Shown piece after piece: positions 44,601 to 58,568 of a stretch of DNA of 64,000 nt (its first letter is position 1; the number at the start of each line of letters is the position of its first letter). Source of the stretch: Hedera helix (Eukaryota > Streptophyta > Magnoliopsida > Apiales > Araliaceae). The stretch is from NCBI GenBank assembly GCA_947179155.2, contig OX359280.1, forward strand, positions 41,638,555 to 41,702,554, in the 5' to 3' direction. The translations under genes and the position numbers were made by a program. A model generated the notes under the pieces. It was not told the DNA's origin, ran no database searches, and saw only the letters and a program-made list of their open reading frames with translations.

Positions 44601-45767
44601 AAAAAAAGTTTGAAGAATAAGATGTAACCCAATTACACCAAAAAGTGGTTATAAAAGCTGGACATTTTATAATAAGAGATTATATTATAAATTACCAACT
44701 TAAAAAGTTAAAATTTAATAAATTGACTACATTTTAATTATAAAAAAAAAACCATTTCTTAAATATTTTTCTAAAATTTTCCAAAATAAACTAAGGTTAT
44801 GTATCTACTCCCTATGATGAATTCCCATAACACATGATATCAATCCCTTGGCATCTTTTAGATTTTGTTTGACTTTATTTAAAGCTTAATGCTCGCTATT
44901 GATAATATTAGATGCTTTCAACCTATTATTTGTAATCAAAATTTATTAAAAATTATAATATACACATATGCTTATTCGGTATATTTGTCCAATATATTAT
45001 CCTCTTAAACTTTTTTAAAATGTGTAAATTAAAACTTTGGGACAAAAAGGAGTGTATAGACAAAAAAATAAATAAATAATTGAGGGGAAGAATTTCTTTA
45101 TTATGAGACTAAAGTACAGTCCCACTTTTAAATACATAGTATAAAAACACTTGTATTATGATAGACTTATTACTTTCACATTGATAAATACTATTATTTT
45201 TGACCGTCACATAAAAAATTTATACTAGTTGTAATATATAGAAGGAATATATTGTAGGGAATTGAATAATTTATCTCACGTCAATTCATCACAAGTTCAA
45301 CGCACATTTGTGTAGATTGGCCTAATAAGCATGTTGAATCACCTTCTTACCTAAAAATTAATCTAAAAAATTAATTTTTCACTATATTTATTAACTCATC
45401 TCCACTTTTAAATTAACATATATTAGACTTGTAATTAATTATACATAGCAAACAGAATCATGTATGACATAGTGATAAAATTAGAAAGAGAAGAATTTCA
45501 AAATTAAGGCTTGTACGTCCCACAAGTTTATACAACCGGTCATCATTTATTTAGAATAACGACCCACCAGGGCCACCACCCACCAGTCTTTGCCTTCTCG
45601 TATTTTGTAAGCTTGACGACACGCATGAGAGAGAGAAAGAAAGAGAAGTGTTTGAGATTCTGCATAGAAAGATAATTAAGATGGAACTAAGAGAAAAACT
45701 GTCTAGATGAAGAAAGCGAAAGATTAATAGTTGATGTCTATATAATTTGTTTTCCACTAGTAAAATA
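44601..45767. other. AT-rich intergenic spacer
   Basis: No gene is supported. The minus ORF 45551-45757 (68 codons, leucine/serine-rich) has no recognisable domain or splice context. Confidence 0.45.
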
Positions 45768-45922
45768 ATAATTTTACTATAAATAATAATTTATACAATA
45801 ATAAATACAATGATCTAATATAAAATTTGTGAGATTTATAATATAAAAATAATATATTTCATTATTTTTATATTAAATCATTATACTCATCATTGTATAA
45901 ATTATTACATATAACAAAACTC
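45768..45922. mobile_element. Short MITE, 155 bp, target duplication GTAAAATA
   Basis: The left arm (AATAATTTATACAAT) is inverted near the right end (ATTGTATAAATTATTA). GTAAAATA flanks both sides (45760-45767 and 45923-45930). Sister copies at 33227 and 63099 read uninterrupted AGTAAAATAAA(T/C)AGTGA, giving the empty site. The 8-bp duplication suggests hAT. Confidence 0.8.
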
Positions 45923-45930
45923 GTAAAATA

Positions 45931-47449
45931 AATAGTGACAACAAGTTTGACACATTAGATAAAGAGTTTAACTTATTAGATTTAGGGAAAAATTCTTATT
46001 TAATTAAATTTTTCAATAAATTACATTTATAGAGTTGCATATTTAGAAAGACAAATAAGGATTCCTTATAAGATTTCTAAAAAGTACTCTTTGTTATAAA
46101 ATTTATATTTTTTAAAATTTAAATAAATTATTTTAAACTTACATTTAAAAATATTTTAAATTAATTTTTTTAAAATTATTAATAATTTTATAATTTAAGA
46201 GAGAGAGAGAGAATAATATACTAGCTACTCCCTCCGTTTCATACTAATAAAACTTTTAGAAAAAAGGCTCAGCAACTAGTTCTGTTTGCTTCTTTCTGGT
46301 AAGAAGTTCTGGAATTCGGATCGGTTATCGTATCAAAAAAAGTATCGAGTGGATGAGCCACTAGTCCAATCAGTGATCGGATCGTTATTGAATCGGTGAT
46401 ATCATTAATATATAATAAATGATAAATAATTAAATATATTAATTATTATTATATATTATATATAATATTTAGTAAATATGTAAAATTAATCAATTTATCT
46501 ATACAAAAAAAAATTAAACCTATTTGTACAATGTAATTCAAATAAAAAAAAATTATATAAAAAATATATTAAATCATGATCATAACTCAAAATTCAAGAC
46601 TCAAGAGTGATAAAATCAAACACAAATGAACATAAACATCTCTAGGATACATTCAATAAAATTCGATAAAAAAAAAAGTCTATTTGTACAATGTTTACTT
46701 TATATAATTCAAATAAATATTAAATCTATATGAAAAGAAAGATATTAAATCATGATCATAACTCAAAACTTAATCAAAGATATATTTAATCAAGTTCAAA
46801 TGTTTAAAAAAATTTATATAAAAAAAAAGAGGTAGAGAACAAATAAAATCAATGATCGGGTCATTAGGTCGACCAGTCCGACCTCCGGATTATCAATTTT
46901 TACCAAGTTTTGATCAAATTGATATTTTAGATTAAATTGGATCAAAAGACGGACCGATTTTAATTTTTTCGGTTATATCAACTGTCTGATTCGAATTTGA
47001 CAACCATGCTAGTAAGTTTAGTTGGTTAAATTGATAAATAAAATTCTTCTATGTATCAGACACCGGGGAGGACGCGTTTTAGCTTCCTTTGGACAAATGA
47101 ATGTAGTTCATTCTTGGGATGGGCCCGGTGATTATTTATCTATTTACTTATCGATCTTTTAATATTTTCTCAAGTTTATTTAAAATATTAATATTTTTAT
47201 AAGTAAATATAATAATTTTATAATATTTTTATCACATAAATAGTGGATGAATTCACATTTGTGTGAATTTTTTTTTATGAAATTTTTATTTTTATTTATA
47301 AAAAAAATCAATTCTCTCTATTTTTGTGTGAGAGTATTAGATGTTGAACAATTGTCTTCAGAATTAACTCAGATGTTTAAATATATACTAGAGCCGGGAC
47401 ATATAGTATTGTATACTTAATATTTTGTTTATAATTAATTTAAAAAATG
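45931..47449. repeat. Diverged spacer with a MITE-like stretch
   Basis: 45931-46080 parallels 33227-33400 and 63100-63240. About 46290-47010 has GATCGGTTATCGTATC-like and GGTCGACCAGTCCGACC-like ends around an AT-rich middle, typical of plant MITEs, but I could not fix termini. The phrase GGGCCCGGTGATTATTTATC (47126) is shared with 33193. No gene is seen. Confidence 0.45.
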
Positions 47450-50400
47450 AGGATAAAATAAAAATATTGTTAAAATTATAGGTTAAAATATGAATTTTTT
47501 AAAATTTAGATATTGAATTTTAAAAATAAATATAGTCAAATTAAAAGAAATTTCAACAAATTGTTTTTTTTTTTTTTTTTCAGTTAGTGAGTTTCGACAC
47601 TAACCAATATTCAAAGCTTACTTCCTCCGGCTATATACAGTCGCACTGATTATTTACCTATCTGCCGATCTGGTAATATTTTTTTTTTTTATCTATTTAA
47701 CTTGTTCTCCTCTTGTAAAACAAATAACTAATACATACATAACAAAACTAATTAATTTTAAGATACCATGGCTGGCCACCAGCATTCATGCATGTTAAAT
47801 ACCATTATTAATTAGCATTATCATTTCTGTTATTAATCTTGCACACATACGTACGTAAAAATCTAATATTTTTATCACCCTTTACATGGTTATGAATTAA
47901 AAAAATGATATATTTTTTTTCTGTGATAATTAATCATCAGATAACGCCCTGCTCCAACACTTTAACTTCATTAATCTCCATCCCCTCCACTATAACACAA
48001 AGCCCTATATCAATATATTCTACTCCCCCCCCCCCCCCCCCAACCATACGATGTAAACTTTATTCTGGCATAAAACAATATTATGTAAATAAGGATGTAT
48101 GTAATTAGTAGAAATATTAAGGTCATTCCTTAAATAAAGATTTTGACTTTTTGGTTTATCTGTCGGTCCTCAAGTTTTTTACTTTTCAAAAAGGAGGGTT
48201 ATATTGATGTTTTTAAAGTGAGAAACACTAAAATCGAAGGAATCTTTATAAGATTTCTAAAAAATACTCGTTGTTATAAAATTTATTATTTTAAAATTTT
48301 AAATAAATTATTTTAATTTTAAATTTAAAAATATTTTAAATTAATTTTTAAAAAATTAAAAATAATTTTATAATTCAAAAGAGAGAGAGAGAATATTATA
48401 TTACTCTCTTCGTTTCATTATAATATTTTTTTCAAAAAAAATATTTAATTTATTTTTTGTTTGTACTAATTATTCTAGGAGAATTATTTATTTATTTTAT
48501 ATATATTTTTATAGAATTTATCATTTTTTCAAGAAATTAATTTTTTTCTTATATTAAAAGTTCTCAACACTTCACATAGAAGTAAAGATAAATTTGTACA
48601 TATTTTAATCGTCAATAGATAATATATATTAAATATATTTTTTAATCTGTGTATATGACGACTATTATTATGTAATAGAGTATACGTAATACTAGCACGT
48701 CACAAGGATGTCGTCATGCATGGATGCCGACATTATTTTTTAGCTTCCTTTGGACAAATTAATAACATTTGTGTTTCCCCTTTTGTGAAGGCAGAGCACT
48801 TTACCGAATTTAGGTGTTTGGGTTTTGATTCGTTGCGATTTATGTAATTTTGGGAAAATAAGGAATGATTTTTGAGTGGCTTCCGTTAGAGAGAGAGAAG
48901 AAGATGAATTTTTTTTATAATTGATTATTTTAAAAAAATAAAGTGTAAGTTTGTATATTTTTAGGTCATTTATTCTTAAAAAAATATAAATACATACAAA
49001 TCAAATATAACATTTAAATACATCATTATTTTTATTAAGAAAATATATTATATAACACGAATTTTAATATAAATTTTACATTTGTGATAATCTATTACTT
49101 GTACAGCAATACAACATCTGTCGCAGAAAGGCGCAACTTCTATCTTGCCTTCTAGCATCTTTTTTTACCTCAAGTAAGATAAAAAAATAATTAAAATAAA
49201 ATAAAAATAATTCTCTTATAAACTTTAAATTATAACTGTTAAATTTTTTTAAAAAATAATAAAAACACGATTAAATAAGTTGTAACATATAAAATATTTT
49301 AATATTGTAAAATAAAATCAGGTCGGATTCAGACATTTCTCTAAAATGGAGCTGGGATGGATAGCGCCCGTGGGGGTGTAGGTGTCTAAACCGTTGTGTA
49401 AAAATTCAATAGTATTTTGGTGACAACATAATTGTTATAAAAAATAAAAACAAAATAATGGAAAAAATTCTTATTTAATTATTTTTTCTAAAAAGTTGCA
49501 TTTATAGAGTAGCATATTTAAAAAGACAGTTTTATTTTATTAAAAGTTAAAATCACTAATACATAACAAAACTAAATACCATTATTAGCATTATCATTTC
49601 TGTTATTCTTGCACACGTATGTAAAAATCTAATATTCTAGCTACATGGCTATGAAGTAAACAATTGATATAATTTTTTCACACAATGTGATAATGATCAG
49701 ATAACCACACTGTTCCTGCACTATAACTTCATTAATCTCCATCCACTCCACTAAAACACATAGCCCTATATCAATATCTTATTTCTCATAGGTACAAAAG
49801 TGATTTAAAATAGGAGGTTGAATAAATTTTTATATATCGTTGTATATTTTTTTTTAAACACACATGTATCAAATTTTTATGCCATTGATTGTACAACGAA
49901 ATTAGTTATTTGGTAAAATTTATTTATGATCTTTGAAAGATAAACACACACTTCTGTATTTAGTATGCTAATGGAAAGACATCTCAAGCAAATATAAAAA
50001 GTGTTGAAATTGTCTCATATTTTTGTTAGTCCGCATAATAATCACTACGACAAGGTAGTCGGTAGTCTTGTTCCCTCGTGAGTGAGCGACTGTCCAACTT
50101 CTAGGTGAGCTAGTGGGATTACAAGGGGACAACGCCCCCTAGAAACCAAACTCAAGTTGTAATTGGGTTTGAGAATTTGTTAGTAACTCGGTCTTGAATT
50201 TTATTAATATATTGGGACTTGAGTTGATGTTATAGAAATTAGAATTTTTTAATTACTATAAAATATTGTTTGGTGTGTGGATCATTTTAGAGTATGTGAT
50301 GTATCTAATGAATACATCCGAAAAGTAAGACTAATCAAATTGGTAAATATGGATATATCGCTTGTTCTTATTTTTTTGTTTTTTATATAATTTATGTGTA

Positions 50401-51230
50401 ATTGTACTATATTTCGATCTTAAATTCTAACGAAGAGAATTTAATTTAGAAAACATTGTTGTTGGAGAAAATGGTAAATTACCTTAACATAACCTTCTTT
50501 TGATCATTTTTTTGTAAATCTCATCTTTCATATGACCATAGGCAATGTTTTGAAACCCAATACGTTCAGCCGGTTGAATAGGTCGAGAATTGATCATAAA
50601 TTTCATGAATTTACATAGTGCCACAAGTTATTTTACTACTAATTGTTTTTCATTTTTGGTTAGCAAAAGGCAAGAGAAAATCTATTAATTATTGTAATAG
50701 TATACATAACGTTTTATTATATGTTAATTAAAATATTTTAGTTGATTCTGAATTAAATTGACTAATTAAATTACACTTACATTTAATTTGTTAATATTAT
50801 TACTTTTATTATATTTGTATTATCTATATGAGAATTGGTAGGTTTCATTTTTTGTAAGAATTCAATTGTACTGATTTATCTCTTTGTAGAAAACTTGAAA
50901 TGTATTATTCATTCATTTAGAGATTTTTTTTCAATTATTCTTCTTCTACTTTTTTTAATTTTATTTTGGTTTTGATGAGTCATGGTGTTTTATTAAACAC
51001 TAAAAATGAATACTATCATTTAGAAAGATTATAAGTCTAACTATTTTAATAAATAATAACTAAAATTAACACTACAAAGTCACTTTATATCGGATTTTTA
51101 ACTAACATTCACTCTGTTTTAAAATTAGGCTTAAAATTCTCTTTTTTGTTCGATCCAAAATTAAAAATATAATTTTATTTTAAAATAATAAAATAATACG
51201 ATAATCTTAATTTGTCATTATTAGCGGTGG
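47450..51230. repeat. Duplicated intergenic spacer, further copies
   Basis: 47450-47910 parallels 33000-33660, and 49480-49690 is a shorter, more diverged version of the same. 49690-49790 parallels 47930-48020 (TTCATTAATCTCCATCC...CTATATCAATAT). A poly-T run is at 47566-47580 and a 17-base poly-C run at 48025-48041. No supportable gene is present. Confidence 0.6.
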
Positions 51231-52630
51231 CTTGGGTTGAGTCCGGATGAAATTGAAGCCCGGTCCAGGATTAGTCACCAAGCAGCTCAACCAGTTATTA
51301 ATAAGTCCAACATATTAATATATAAGCAAGAATTCTCATTTATAAATTTTGTGAATATTAAGAATATATTTTAATTTCATATTTGTCCTTTTAATAAGTT
51401 GATAGTTAAATAGTGGTAATATGATAATAAATTATGATGATAAACTTAAAGATATTGTTTCATTTTATATTATTATTAATAAAAAAAATTCTTTTTATGA
51501 GCAATTACATTCATAAATGAAGCAATCATACAGGTTGGCAAATATATTAGCATCTAATGGGCCAAAATTAAAATAGGAAATTATTTATGAAATGAAGTGT
51601 CATAGTATAAACCACTTGGATCTGTAGAAATTGTGATGGTCCTGTTAACCCAAATGACTTTTAGCCCAAACTTGAGCCTTTAAAATTTATCAGCTCACCT
51701 AAGCCATATAAATTAAGTAGTCATAATAATCTATCACAAATAAATAAATTTCCCAAATAGATTGATAGTCAAGTGGGTTGTTTAGAAGTTTAATTTTCAA
51801 TTTTTGGTTCGAGATTTAATTTTTAAATTTGATATGTTTGTTACGGGCTTGATGGATAAAAGGCCTGAAGTCTGTGGGCCTTTATGGGTGTTTTCAGTCT
51901 ACCAAATGCAAGGACTGACCCTGCTTTAAATATATATTTACCAAGTACGCAACAAAGTCGTATAAAAAAAGAATTGGATTTGAGAAATTAAAAAGAATTA
52001 ATATTTCTACATGGATGTTTATCACATGAATGATTGTGGATCTTATTCACTATTTATGCGAACAAAATTATATCTAAATATTAAATGATTCCTAGCTAGT
52101 TGAATCAAATATGTTACATCCTTGAGCAAGTTTTTTCATTCTCAACAACAAAATAAAAATCACTCACAGCCACATAAATGAATAAAAAAAAAAACTTCAG
52201 AATTAAATTAAGGCTGTACATGGTGTAATTATATGAAAAATTACTGACAAGTTCTTATATAATTTTCCAAATTGCAGTTAAATGAAGGCTAATCTTAAAG
52301 TAAACGTATTAAGATCATAGAAACTTGAAGTCATTCTTCTTAAGAAAAACCTATGTAGCCAAATTATTTTATTTTATATCAATTAGATTTATTTATATAA
52401 ACAATTTTTTTATGTTTCAACTAAGAATACTTAATAAATTTTTGTATGATTGTCAAAATAAAATACAAAGTGATAGTTCAATTTAATGCATTCCTCACTA
52501 ATAAATTGACTAATCAAAGTAATAATTCAACCATATTACTAACATCTTTATTAATTATGTACAAATACTAAATTTCTCATTAAAAATAAGACTATAAGCT
52601 CTTAGATAATATAAAACTAAATTAATTTCA
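51231..52630. repeat. Duplicate of the 34.1-35.8 kb spacer
   Basis: 51231-52080 aligns in order with about 34100-34620 (TTGGGTTGAGTC(C/T)GGATGAAATTG, then GTCCTGTTAACCCAAATGAC, then TGTTACGGGCTTGATGGA). 52120-52630 parallels 35450-35840. There is an extra ~220 bp near 51300-51530 relative to the other copy. No gene is seen. Confidence 0.7.
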
Positions 52631-52799
52631 CATATTATCCTTTATGATTAACACTCTGTTTCTGAGTTTTGGACGGAAAAGAAAAGAATAGAAAACTTAA
52701 ATTAGAACAAAAAAGAAAAGAATAGAAAACTTAAAATTTTTCTTTGTGTTGTTTTTGAGTTTTTAATAGAAAAGAATAAAAAAAATTAAAATTTTCTTT

Positions 52800-53780
52800 T
52801 CTTGCGTTTCTGAGTTCTAATGAAAAAAAAAAGAAAAATATCAATTTTATAAATTTAGCCTTGTATTATATGTGATATACGGATTATAGTTATAATTATT
52901 GAACTATAAATCAAAAACATAATTCAAGGACTAATCATGCTAAAGAGAAACATCCTTTTTTCTCTAGTTGAAACTGGCTTTAGCCAAAAAAACTGAAAAT
53001 AACTTGCCACCCAGAACGTCTTGCAGAGAAACAATTACAGAAATTCAGTATTGCTCAAAGGGGAATTCAAATGAGGCCTTAATGGTATTTATTTATATAG
53101 TTTTGGGCTCGTGGGTCCCAACAACCACCACTCAAGTTTAGCACACAAAACATTCTGCTTCCTTAGAGAAGCCCCTTGTTAACCCAACTTTAATGCTAAT
53201 CATCATATCACAGAAATCTGCAACAAGATATTTTCAGCTATTTTTTTCCGTCGTTAATTTCTGATTTTGTGTTGAGGAATATTCTCAGACTAGTGCATCA
53301 ATTTAATCACACAAATCAAGACAGATTCCTCAGTCACCACCAGCAAACAATTTAAAAGGGATTTTTGATTTTTGCTTCATTCAATACAATTCTTTACTCG
53401 TGTAATCCCTATTTTTGGTCCAATTGATCAAGACTTCTCAGTGCCATAAAATCCTTTCAACTGATATAGTAATACGGCATTTTGTAATTATAAGTTTAAT
53501 TTCCAAGATTCAGCTTTCACAAAGTTCATATAAAATCTGCCAGCTCTCGTTTGAAAACACAGATTCCATGAATTAGGGTCCAATAATGGATTACGCAGGA
53601 ATCAAATTCATATTATATGCATGATCATATACCATTATTGCAAGTATATACTTAAATTGTCAGAAACAACTAACCTAATAAGACGAACACGACTGAGCAA
53701 AGAGAACTCTCGCGGCAGTTGAACAGAAAGAAGAAGTTTGGCGACAGTTTAACAAAGAAGAAGCCTAGGTTTAGTAGATG
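52800..53780 (-). ncRNA. Possible spliced non-coding transcript
   Basis: On the minus strand, pyrimidine-rich leader-like sequence at 53680-53770 (CTTCTTTCTGTTCAACTGCC) ends in CTTATTAG followed by GTTAGTTG, a possible donor near 53675. About 450 bp further, ATCTTGTTGCAG (53222-53233) is a good acceptor. No long ORF follows (a 22-codon one at most). This stretch is not obviously repeated elsewhere in the window. It could equally be a gene remnant. Confidence 0.25.
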
Positions 53781-54655
53781 CATAATAAATAAAATTGAGA
53801 ATATGGTTTGTAATTTAAAATTTATTATACTATAAATTAAGAATAATATGAAAATTATAAAAATATTACTTATTTAATAGCTGTCAGGGATAGTTGATCC
53901 GAACTCATCTAATAGTATGTAGATTCATTCAAGTGTATATTTATATACAGGATGTCAATAGGATGTTATAAATTATCCACAAATAAGTTTATAATAAATT
54001 ATACTTCATTCTTTTTACAATATAAAATTATTGTCAACAATTTAAAGTTAATTTAAAAAAAATTTAAAATTAAAATTGAGATGAATTTATTTAATTTTAA
54101 TAAATACAATTATGAATATTATAAATTATCCAAAAAATATTCTTCATTGTAACATTTATTATATTGTAAACTATCTAAAGACTAAAAACTACTATTTATT
54201 AAAACACTTATTGTTAATAAAATATCTTAATTTTAAATTTTAATTTTTTTTTAAATTAACTTAATTTTTTTTAACAATAATCTTATATTTAGAGTCGATA
54301 AATTATTACTTATTAGTGCGCTTTACAGTAAAGTTGGTAGTTTACATGTAATCTCACCTAGCTCACATAATTTTATATGGGATTGAATTGTCACAGTAAA
54401 TGTCTAGGTCTAGGTTTGGTTTAAGGTAAATGCCCTTTCACGCTTTTTAGATTGTACCCCATTAAAAAAAGAATAGTTTTCAAAAGATTTTGATGTCCCA
54501 CATTTATAATTACCAATAGAAAAGTAACAAATATCCAACAAAAAATAAAATAAATAGTTTTAGTACTGTAACAGTACTTTTTTCATAACTTAAAAAGAAA
54601 TAAATAATATTTTTATAATTTTCATATTTTTTATAATATGAGAATTATAAAAAAT
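53781..54655. other. AT-rich intergenic spacer
   Basis: No ORF or structured element is supported. (A/T)-rich text with short TTAATTTTAAATTT variants. Confidence 0.5.
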
Positions 54656-55217
54656 TTGTTATTTTTTCTTTTCCAGTGGAGGGGACGGCAGATAGTCGAC
54701 GATAATGCTACATTCTTTAAATTATCCCTATTGTTCCAGATATAAGGGTATGTCGTTATTGATTATGTAAGTAGTGTTTTTTTGGTTTCTATTATTTTAA
54801 CAAAGCACAATTATATATAAGCAGTTTACCGAAATGAAAGATAGATCATGAAGTGCTCTCAAGCACTAGCTTGGCTGGCCGGAGACATGCATGTATGGCT
54901 GGAGCTCGCCTGATCAGAAGCTAACTGACTGCCTGATCACTGCTCATGGAGCTTATTGTAAGTTTTTTTTTTTTCCCTTCTTGAAAGAACATACACTCTT
55001 TGTTAATCGATCTTGTTGCATGCTTTATGGACTAGTCTCTTGCACCCTAATTTATGTTCCAGATCTACTCTCTTCTCTCCTTGATTCTAATTTGAAATTC
55101 CAAGCTGATTATCACCTTAATTAGTTTCATATGTTTCTGACAATTTTGTAATTTTCTCCAATTATTTATATTTATAAGACTATCAACAAATAGCTCAAAA
55201 ATAATATCTCCACTTAC
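54656..55217 (+). repeat. Block R copy 3
   Basis: It begins near TTCCAGTGGAGGGGACGGCAG, matching 35862. The core is at 54842-54962 with GTGCTCTCAAGCAC and the GTAAGT at 54958. One core base differs (GGCTGGCC for GGCCGGCC). It ends abruptly at ATATCTCCACTTAC. A 77-codon plus ORF crosses it and recurs in copy 4, but its frame is not conserved through copies 1 and 2. Confidence 0.8.
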
Positions 55218-56469
55218 ATATTCAGGATACAATAATTCAATCCCTGGAAATTCCTTCTTGAACTAGGCTCAATTTGCATAAACTTTCTCCCAAGATGCAT
55301 GCAAAAAGTCTCTAGCTATATATAGATCTGTCAAGCCAACAGATCAAAAGTTTAAAAATGTAGCCTTGTGATCCAAGAAAAAATTGTCATATTCATCACA
55401 TTAGATACAAAATCGAGAGAGAATTATGTGGCCCAACATTTGAGCTATTATAATAAGAGAGAGAAAAACATTTCCTGCTCTTCTTTTTATAGGTGATCCA
55501 AATGACGTGGTATCACCAATCATCCAATATTTTTTCCTTGAGATGGCTGGTTTGTTTCCACTAATAATTTCAATTAAGGATTGATAAACTATTTAATGGC
55601 TCCTCCGGGGTTGCTTTCCCCTTCTTTTCTTCTTCTTTTTTCTCTATTTTTTACAGACAAAAATACCCTAACCTCCATCTTAGATTTGAGGAGGGTTCTC
55701 CTTATTTTGGAGAGTCCCTCCTCTAAATTTTTCTTCTTGTACTTTAATAATTTCTCCTTTTTTGTGTAGTTTATTCTCCCCTTTTGTGGACTTATTTTCT
55801 CCATGATATGAATGATTTCTTTCTCTTTGTGAGAGAATTTAATTATCATCTCTTATGAGATTCTAACTTTTTTTAGTTGGGAGATTTTTTTGTTTGTTTG
55901 TGAAAATTTTTCCGCAAGTAAATAGTTGAAGAAAAATTGTTCAGATTTAGATGTGGCGTTATTATGACGATCAGTTTTTTCTTTGCTCGTATTGAAGAAC
56001 TGCTCATATCTTCACATATTCTGTTATTACTTTTAGATTATGATTATTTTTCAAAAATATATTTGGTATCTATTAGATGTTATTACGATTGACTATTTTC
56101 TGATTATCTATTATTATGTTTGAAGAAATTATTATTTCAATTATTTGTATTATAGCATTGTTATCGTTTATAGCCGTTTACACTTTTAATATATGTTAGT
56201 AGATTTGACGGGTTGGTCAAAAAAAATTAATAGCTCCTTCTCATGAATTTAGTTCCAAAAGTTTTGAGATTGCAGTCCCTCTGTATCCTAGGCGAGAGGG
56301 CCAAGGATGATTCGCATTCTCAATTGAAAATGTACATGTTCTTTAAAATAAATAAAAAGAAAGAGGCCAGATGTTTCAATATTACACAAAATTAGTCCAA
56401 CTTTATATAGATGACAAAAACTTAACAGAAAGCATATGCAATGTACAGATTACTTAACAGAAAGCATAT
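55218..56469. other. Unique spacer with a possible minus promoter
   Basis: 55218-55560 is not part of block R. On the minus strand CCTATAAAAAGAAGAGC (55482-55498) is a good TATA context followed by CTCTCTCTTATT-type leader. No protein-coding exon follows that I can support. 55560-56470 is T-rich with small ORFs on both strands that look incidental. Confidence 0.3.
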
Positions 56470-57562
56470 TCCACCATATTACTTAACACCTTTATTATGT
56501 ACAAATACTGAATTTCTCATAAAAAAAATAAGACTATATGCTCTTAGATAATTTAAATTATTTTTTCTTTTCCCGTGGAGGGAAGGGCAGATAGTTGACA
56601 ATAATGCTACATTCTTTAAATTATTCCTTTTGGCCCAGATATAAAGGTATGTCGCTATTGATTATTAAAGGAAGCAAGTTAATGTATATCTATATATATT
56701 CATAGAGATAGGTTGCACGGCAAGTGAGTTAATTGGGTGCAGAAAAGTCTATGCAAGCTGTCTTATTTATGAAAGCAGCAATTTTTTTGGTCTTTAACAA
56801 AGCACAATTATATATATGCAGTTTACCGAAATGAAAGATAGATCATGAAGTGCTCTCGAGCACTAGCTTGGCCGGCCGGAGACATGCATGTATGGCTGGA
56901 GTTCGCCTGATCAGAAGCTTACTCACTGGCTGATCACTGCTCATGGAGCTTATTGTAAGTCTGTTTTTTTTCCCTTCTTGAAAGAACATACACTCTTTGT
57001 TAATCGATCTTGTTGCATGCTTTATGGACCAGTCTCTTGCACCCTAATTTATGTTCCAGATCTACTCTCTTCTCTCCTAGATTCTAATTTGAAATTCCAA
57101 GCTGATTATCACCTTAATTAGTTTCATATGTTTCTGACATTTTGTAATTTTCTCCAATTATTTATATTTATAAGACTATCAATAAATAGCTCAAAAAAAA
57201 AAAAAAAAAAAATATCTCCACTTTGTTTTCTTCCCTCAAACCACCCCAATATTTTGCTTATATTATTATAAGATTTCTAAGTATATGGAAATATTCACTA
57301 ATATTGTATTTAGATATTATTATGTAATTTTCTCCAACTATTTATATTTATAAGACTATCAGCAAATAGCTCAAAAAATAAAAATATCTCCACTTAGTTT
57401 TCTTCCCTAAAACTACCCCAATATTTTTCTTATATTATTATAAGATTTCTAAGAATTTCACTCTTTTTTTTTTCAAAGTTTCACATAAGTGTTCGTGAAT
57501 TTTCACTATTTTAAAACTATTTTTCTTTAGCTAAATAAATCATACTACGCTTGAAAAAATCA

Positions 57563-57596
<34 letters not shown>

Positions 57597-58420
57597 TCTT
57601 TAAATCCCAAGTAATGTGGAAAAGCTAATATAAAATGTCAACTCAAAATAAACTCACAATAATTAACTATAATTTTCTAAAGTTATTAATTTGGAAAATT
57701 CATATTTTCTCTCTATATTTAAAAAATTTACCAAACTTCCCAGAAATTCAGCTTTGTCAACCTAAAGCACTCGCCAAAATTTTGAACTTGAAAAATTCAT
57801 AATTATTTATTTTTATTTTTCGAAATTATTATGAAAATTGCCTATGAAAATTTACATCCCTTTTCCTCAAACAAAAAATTAATAGAATAGAATTACCTTG
57901 AAAACTCACATTTTCCTTCTCTCTCTCCCTCTACTCTCTTATGACGGGTCTGCCTCTTCTCATTCCAATCTCTCTCTCTCTCTCTCTGCTTTTATATATA
58001 GATCAAAGTGACCAAAATATATGGTGCCATACCTACAAACTCTCCCACCTCCAGCTTGGGTGGTTAAACCACCATACTCAGCAACTAGAAAGGAGACAGG
58101 CGTTGACTTGGTCAACGGTTAGAATTGTACTTTCTAAATTTTATTTTTTTCTCTCCAAAAATAACCTCGAGGATGATATTATAGTCAATTTAATTAGACT
58201 GAATTTTACCATCAAATTCGTCAAATTCGTTTTGAAACTTTAAACTAAGATTTTTAACCATCGAATGTCAACTAAACCTATCCGGCTAATTTTCATCAGT
58301 CCGGGCTCATTAACAATGTCTATTTCATCAATTGTAACCTCAATTAGTCAAAGTAAATATAATACTTCAAATAACATTACTAAAATATTGTCCAGTAATC
58401 CCCCAAGATGAGCAATTATA
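56470..58420 (+). repeat. Block R copy 4 and duplicated spacer
   Basis: The core is at 56841-56960 (GTGCTCTCGAGCAC, one base changed in the loop; GTAAGT at 56955). A short 3' part is repeated again at 57320-57470. The spacer to 58400 parallels 38640-39700, including the shared TCCAGCTTGGGTGGTTAAACC (58050) and GTTGACTTGGTCAAC (58102). An (AT)n run is at 57567-57594. Confidence 0.75.
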
Positions 58421-58568
58421 TGGAACAAAGAAGGCTAGAAATTCCAGAAGAAGCATAAACTCTTAAAAAAATAAAATAAATACTTCCCAAGACATGTTTC
58501 AGTGACCAAGTCTGAACTTGATTTAGAAATGAATGAAATGGAGCGTGTCCGGAGCCTGTGAAATTGTT

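Noticed and set aside
45551..45757. 68-codon minus ORF ending GGGPGGSLF
   Set aside because: No domain, no conserved paralogue in the duplicated units and no splice context.
54891..55124. 77-codon plus ORF recurring at 56888-57121
   Set aside because: It recurs only because block R is duplicated. The frame is broken in copies 1 and 2 and spans a splice-donor-like site, so I treat it as non-coding.
55262..55345. Hairpin-like stretch considered as a microRNA precursor
   Set aside because: I matched it by eye against conserved plant miRNAs I know and found none; the pairing is short and irregular.
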